The notes beneath the pieces are model-generated. The model made no database searches, was not told the origin of the DNA, and was given only the letters and a program-made list of their open reading frames with translations. This document shows positions 61,615-64,000 of a stretch of 64,000 nucleotides of DNA, one piece after another. A program made the position numbers and the translations under genes. This DNA comes from Thermohalobaculum sp039815685. Its GTDB lineage: Bacteria; Pseudomonadota; Alphaproteobacteria; Rhodobacterales; Rhodobacteraceae. Each line of letters begins with the position of its first letter. The first letter of the stretch is position 1. The stretch spans positions 1 through 64,000 of the forward strand of contig JBCBYV010000012.1 of NCBI GenBank assembly GCA_039815685.1, given 5' to 3'.

Positions 61615-62496
61615 TTATTGCCCGCCGCCAAGGCTGTGTACGTAGATGGCGGCCTGCTTGATCTGCGCGTCCGTCAGTCGGCTCGTCCATCCGGGCATCA
61701 CGCCCGCACGGCTATGCGTGATCGTCTCCACGATCTTCTCCTTGCTCCCGCCATAGAGCCAGATCGCGTCCGAGATGTTCGGGGCACCCAGCGCGGGCTC
61801 GCCTCGGCCCTCGTCCCCGTGACAGGCGGCGCAGTTGTCGGCGTAGATCGTCGCACCCTCCTCGGTGCTCTCCGCCCCTCCGGAGAGGCTGAGGACATGG
61901 TCGGCGACGAGATCGATCTCCGCCTTCGTCAGCATCTCCAAATCCCCGAAAGCCGGCATCTCGGAGTAGCGGGTGTCGTCGTCGCTGTCGTAGCGGATCC
62001 CGTGGCGAAGCGTGTACTCGATGTCCTCGAGCGTCCCGCCCCAGAGCCAGGCGTCGTCGCGCAGGTTTGGATAACCCGCCGCCTGCACGCCCGCGGCACC
62101 CGCTCCGTGACACTGCGAGCAGTTGTTGCGGAAGATGGCCGCACCGCCCGCCTGGCTGAACTGAGTGAGCTCCGCATCCGACGCGACCTCGTCGATGGTG
62201 AGCGCCGCGATCCTGTCGGTATAGACACTCTGTGCCGCCGCCGCCTCGGCGATCGCTTCGTGCACCTCACCACGCGTGGAGTGCCCCAGAATGCCGGCGG
62301 TCGCAGACGTCATCAGCGGCCAGGCGGGGTAGAGCACAGTATAGATCACGCCCCAGACGATCGTGCCGTAGAAGGTCCAGAGCCACCACTTCGGCAGCGG
62401 CGTGTCGAGTTCCTTGATCCCGTCCCAAGTATGGCCGGTGGTCTCGGTGCCGGTCTCGTCGTCGACCTCGCGCCCTTGCTTCTCAGGGTTGGTCAT
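61615..62496 (-). CDS. ccoP: cbb3 cytochrome oxidase subunit III CcoP, dihaem cytochrome c
   Basis: 293 residues. Short N-terminal domain ending in a membrane helix (PKWWLWTFYGTIVWGVIYTVLYP), then two cytochrome c domains with CSQCH and CAACH and later Met ligands (SEMPAFGD, GVMPGWTSRL). Passes electrons to CcoO/CcoN. The ATG at 62496 has an AGGAGG site and overlaps ccoQ by 14 bases. Confidence 0.96.
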   Translation of the reverse strand: MTNPEKQGREVDDETGTETTGHTWDGIKELDTPLPKWWLWTFYGTIVWGVIYTVLYPAWPLMTSATAGILGHSTRGEVHEAIAEAAAAQSVYTDRIAALTIDEVASDAELTQFSQAGGAAIFRNNCSQCHGAGAAGVQAAGYPNLRDDAWLWGGTLEDIEYTLRHGIRYDSDDDTRYSEMPAFGDLEMLTKAEIDLVADHVLSLSGGAESTEEGATIYADNCAACHGDEGRGEPALGAPNISDAIWLYGGSKEKIVETITHSRAGVMPGWTSRLTDAQIKQAAIYVHSLGGGQ

Positions 62497-62689
62497 CACG
62501 CGCCTCCTTTTCGGCACCGTCATCAGTGATTGGCGCGTCCGCATGACGGAGAGGTATTGACGCGATGTCGGCATGCTTGCTGCGGCTACCCGGCCGCAGC
62601 GTGTAGAGCACGACGCCCAGGAAGAAGGTCAGCATCGCGATCAGGAACCAGCTGTCCGCAAAGGCGCGCAATATCGTGTAGGTTTCCAT
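62483..62689 (-). CDS. ccoQ: cbb3 oxidase subunit CcoQ
   Basis: 68 residues: ILRAFADSWFLIAMLTFFLGVVLYTLRPGSR, a single membrane helix and a polar tail, as in CcoQ, which stabilises the oxidase. Strong GAGGAGGGAG site before the ATG. Sits 10 bases after the ccoO stop. Confidence 0.93.
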   Translation of the reverse strand: METYTILRAFADSWFLIAMLTFFLGVVLYTLRPGSRSKHADIASIPLRHADAPITDDGAEKEARDDQP

Positions 62690-62699
62690 CGCTCCCTCC

Positions 62700-63491
62700 T
62701 CAGCGCAGGTTCGCCTCGGCGGTCGCCTCGTAGGTGGAAAAATCCACGAGGGTGCCGAGCATCTGCAGATACGCGATCATGGCATCAAGCTCCGTGATCT
62801 CCCGCTGGCCGTCGAAATTGCGAACGACGGCCTTCGGGTAGTTCTCGAGCAGGCTGTCCACGTAGTCGTGGTCCGGGTTCACCTGTGCGGCGAAGTGCTT
62901 GGTGGCGAGCTTGATCTGCTCATCCGTGTAGGGCACGCCGACAGCACGGTTCGCCTTCAGGTGATCGGCGATGTACTTGCCGTCGATCACCGTCTCTTCG
63001 AGCCAGGGATAGGGCGGCATCACGCTCTCGGGCACCAGCGCCTGCGGGTTGCGCATATGATCCACGTGCCAGGCATCGGAATAGCGCCCGCCCACGCGCG
63101 CGAGGTCCGGCCCCGTGCGCTTCGAGCCCCATTGGAACGGGTGGTCATACATGCTCTCGGCCGCGAGGCTGTAGTGCCCGTAGCGCTCCACCTCGTCGCG
63201 CATCGGCCGGATCATCTGGGAATGGCAGACATAACAGCCCTCCCGGATGTAGATCTGCCGACCCGCCAGCTCGAGGGGCGAGTAGGGCCGCACGCCCTCC
63301 ACCTTCTCGATGGTGTTCTCGAGGTAGAAAAGCGGCGTGATCTGCACGATGCCGCCCACGGTCACGACGAGGAAGGCGAGGACGAGGAGGAGCGTCGCAT
63401 GGCGCTCGATCCCGCCATGCTTCTTCAGGGCCCAGACCTGCCAGGAAGGCTTCTGCGGCGCGGCCTCGGGAGTATTGGTTTCGTTGGACAT
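62700..63491 (-). CDS. ccoO: cbb3 oxidase subunit II CcoO, monohaem cytochrome c
   Basis: 263 residues. N-terminal membrane helix (ATLLLVLAFLVVTVGGIVQI), then a periplasmic cytochrome c domain with CYVCHSQMIRPMRDE and the Met ligand in SVMPPYPWL; RTGPDLARVGGRYSDAWH is typical of CcoO. It carries electrons to the catalytic subunit. 14 bases after ccoN. Confidence 0.96.
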   Translation of the reverse strand: MSNETNTPEAAPQKPSWQVWALKKHGGIERHATLLLVLAFLVVTVGGIVQITPLFYLENTIEKVEGVRPYSPLELAGRQIYIREGCYVCHSQMIRPMRDEVERYGHYSLAAESMYDHPFQWGSKRTGPDLARVGGRYSDAWHVDHMRNPQALVPESVMPPYPWLEETVIDGKYIADHLKANRAVGVPYTDEQIKLATKHFAAQVNPDHDYVDSLLENYPKAVVRNFDGQREITELDAMIAYLQMLGTLVDFSTYEATAEANLR

Positions 63492-63505
63492 CTCTCTGCC
63501 CTCCC

Positions 63506-64000
63506 TTACTCGGCCGGCGCCGCGGCAGGCTGCTTGGCGGCGGGGACGTAGAGCGCATCCCCCTCCTCCCGCTCCTTGCCGCGGATCGTCTGGATCAGGT
63601 TGTAGGCCATGATGATCGCACCCGAGAGGTACAGCACCCCGCCGAAGCCGCGCACGATATACATCGGGAACTTCGCACCCACCGTGTCGGCGAAGCTGTT
63701 CACCAGGAACCCTTGGGCGTCGTACTCACGCCACATCAGGCCCTCCATGATCCCGGTCACCCACATCGAGGCCGCGTAGAGCACGATGCCGATGGTCGCG
63801 AGCCAGAAGTGCCAGTTCACGAGCTGGAGCGAGTAGAGGCGGCGCGCCCCCCATAGTCGCGGCACTAGGAAATAGAGCGCCCCGAAAGTGATCATGCCGT
63901 TCCAGCCGAGCGCGCCGGAATGCACGTGCCCGATGGTCCAGTCGGTGTAGTGGCTGAGGCTGTTGACGGCCTTGATGGACATCATCGGGCCTTCGAAGGT
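63506..64000 (-). CDS. ccoN: cbb3 oxidase catalytic subunit I CcoN, C-terminal part
   Basis: Truncated by the window end; the frame is open at base 64000 (TFEGPMMSIKAVNSLSHYTDW). The WTIGHVHSGALGWNG motif carries the two adjacent haem-ligand His (high-spin b3 and low-spin b). Following helices SLQLVNWHFWLATIGIVLY and GGVLYLSGAIIMAYNL and a polar C-tail (KEREEGDALYVPAAK) are as in other CcoN. First gene of ccoNOQP; its promoter lies outside the window. Confidence 0.96.
   Translation of the reverse strand, partial: TFEGPMMSIKAVNSLSHYTDWTIGHVHSGALGWNGMITFGALYFLVPRLWGARRLYSLQLVNWHFWLATIGIVLYAASMWVTGIMEGLMWREYDAQGFLVNSFADTVGAKFPMYIVRGFGGVLYLSGAIIMAYNLIQTIRGKEREEGDALYVPAAKQPAAAPAE

Overview
The window is high-GC DNA packed with bacterial housekeeping genes. 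Many neighbouring genes overlap by 1-8 bases (ATGA, GTGA and TGATG junctions). The gene content and order point to an alphaproteobacterium, most likely Rhodobacterales-like: a complete ccoNOQP-ccoGHIS cbb3 oxidase locus, hisB-DUF2628-hisH, an rsmI-yraN-BON-gshB run, a VPLPA-type C-terminal sorting signal, and an FNR/FnrL-type box. No rRNA, tRNA, insertion sequence, prophage or CRISPR array was seen.

Layout. 0-4.6 kb (+): end of coaBC, dut, an Rrf2 regulator, a GNAT enzyme, cysK, a small membrane protein and moeB in one tightly coupled run. 4.6-11 kb: leuD and leuC on the minus strand, separated by two secreted low-complexity Arg/Gly(/His)-rich proteins, an MFS permease and a VPLPA-CTERM protein. 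11.2-14.7 kb (-): rimI, tsaB, a GFA-family protein, a NifU/NfuA scaffold, a YdjM-like membrane protein and a Usp protein. 14.9-16.7 kb: an mhqO/mhqD-like quinone/aldehyde detoxification pair and a tiny lipoprotein. 16.7-24.7 kb: trpS, a rhomboid protease, murJ, glnD and an LpoA-like lipoprotein. 25-29 kb (+): rsmI, yraN, a BON lipoprotein, gshB and an HSL-type esterase.

29-36 kb (-): a dispersed histidine cluster (hisB-DUF2628-hisH, hisA, hisF-hisE). Its hisE is fused to a GNAT domain. The cluster is interrupted by a plus-strand operon of two secreted Cys-containing proteins and an SCO copper protein, and by a YHS protein. 36-39.4 kb (+): hslV and hslU with a polytopic membrane protein between them. 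39.6-43.5 kb (-): a STAS protein and the dTDP-rhamnose genes rfbCBDA. 43.8-52.9 kb: a secreted protein, a cupin, then a four-gene cluster: transglutaminase-DUF2126 (broken by a frameshift), circularly permuted ATP-grasp/alpha-E, a second transglutaminase and an EamA exporter. 52.9-54.8 kb: ureEFG without urease structural genes; ureG has an AT-rich 3' end that runs into about 490 bp of atypical non-coding DNA. 55.2-56.8 kb: a PcaD-like hydrolase and a hemolysin-III-family protein. 56.9-64 kb (-): ccoSIHG and ccoPQON (ccoN runs off the end), with a perfect FNR box upstream of ccoG.

The most interesting points are the ATP-grasp/alpha-E/transglutaminase/EamA cluster and its frameshift, the HisE-GNAT fusion, the AT-rich junction inside ureG, the pair of secreted Arg-rich low-complexity proteins, the SCO-linked secreted Cys proteins, and the corrected ccoG start implied by the FNR box. 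All functional calls rest on reading motifs and gene order; no database search was run.
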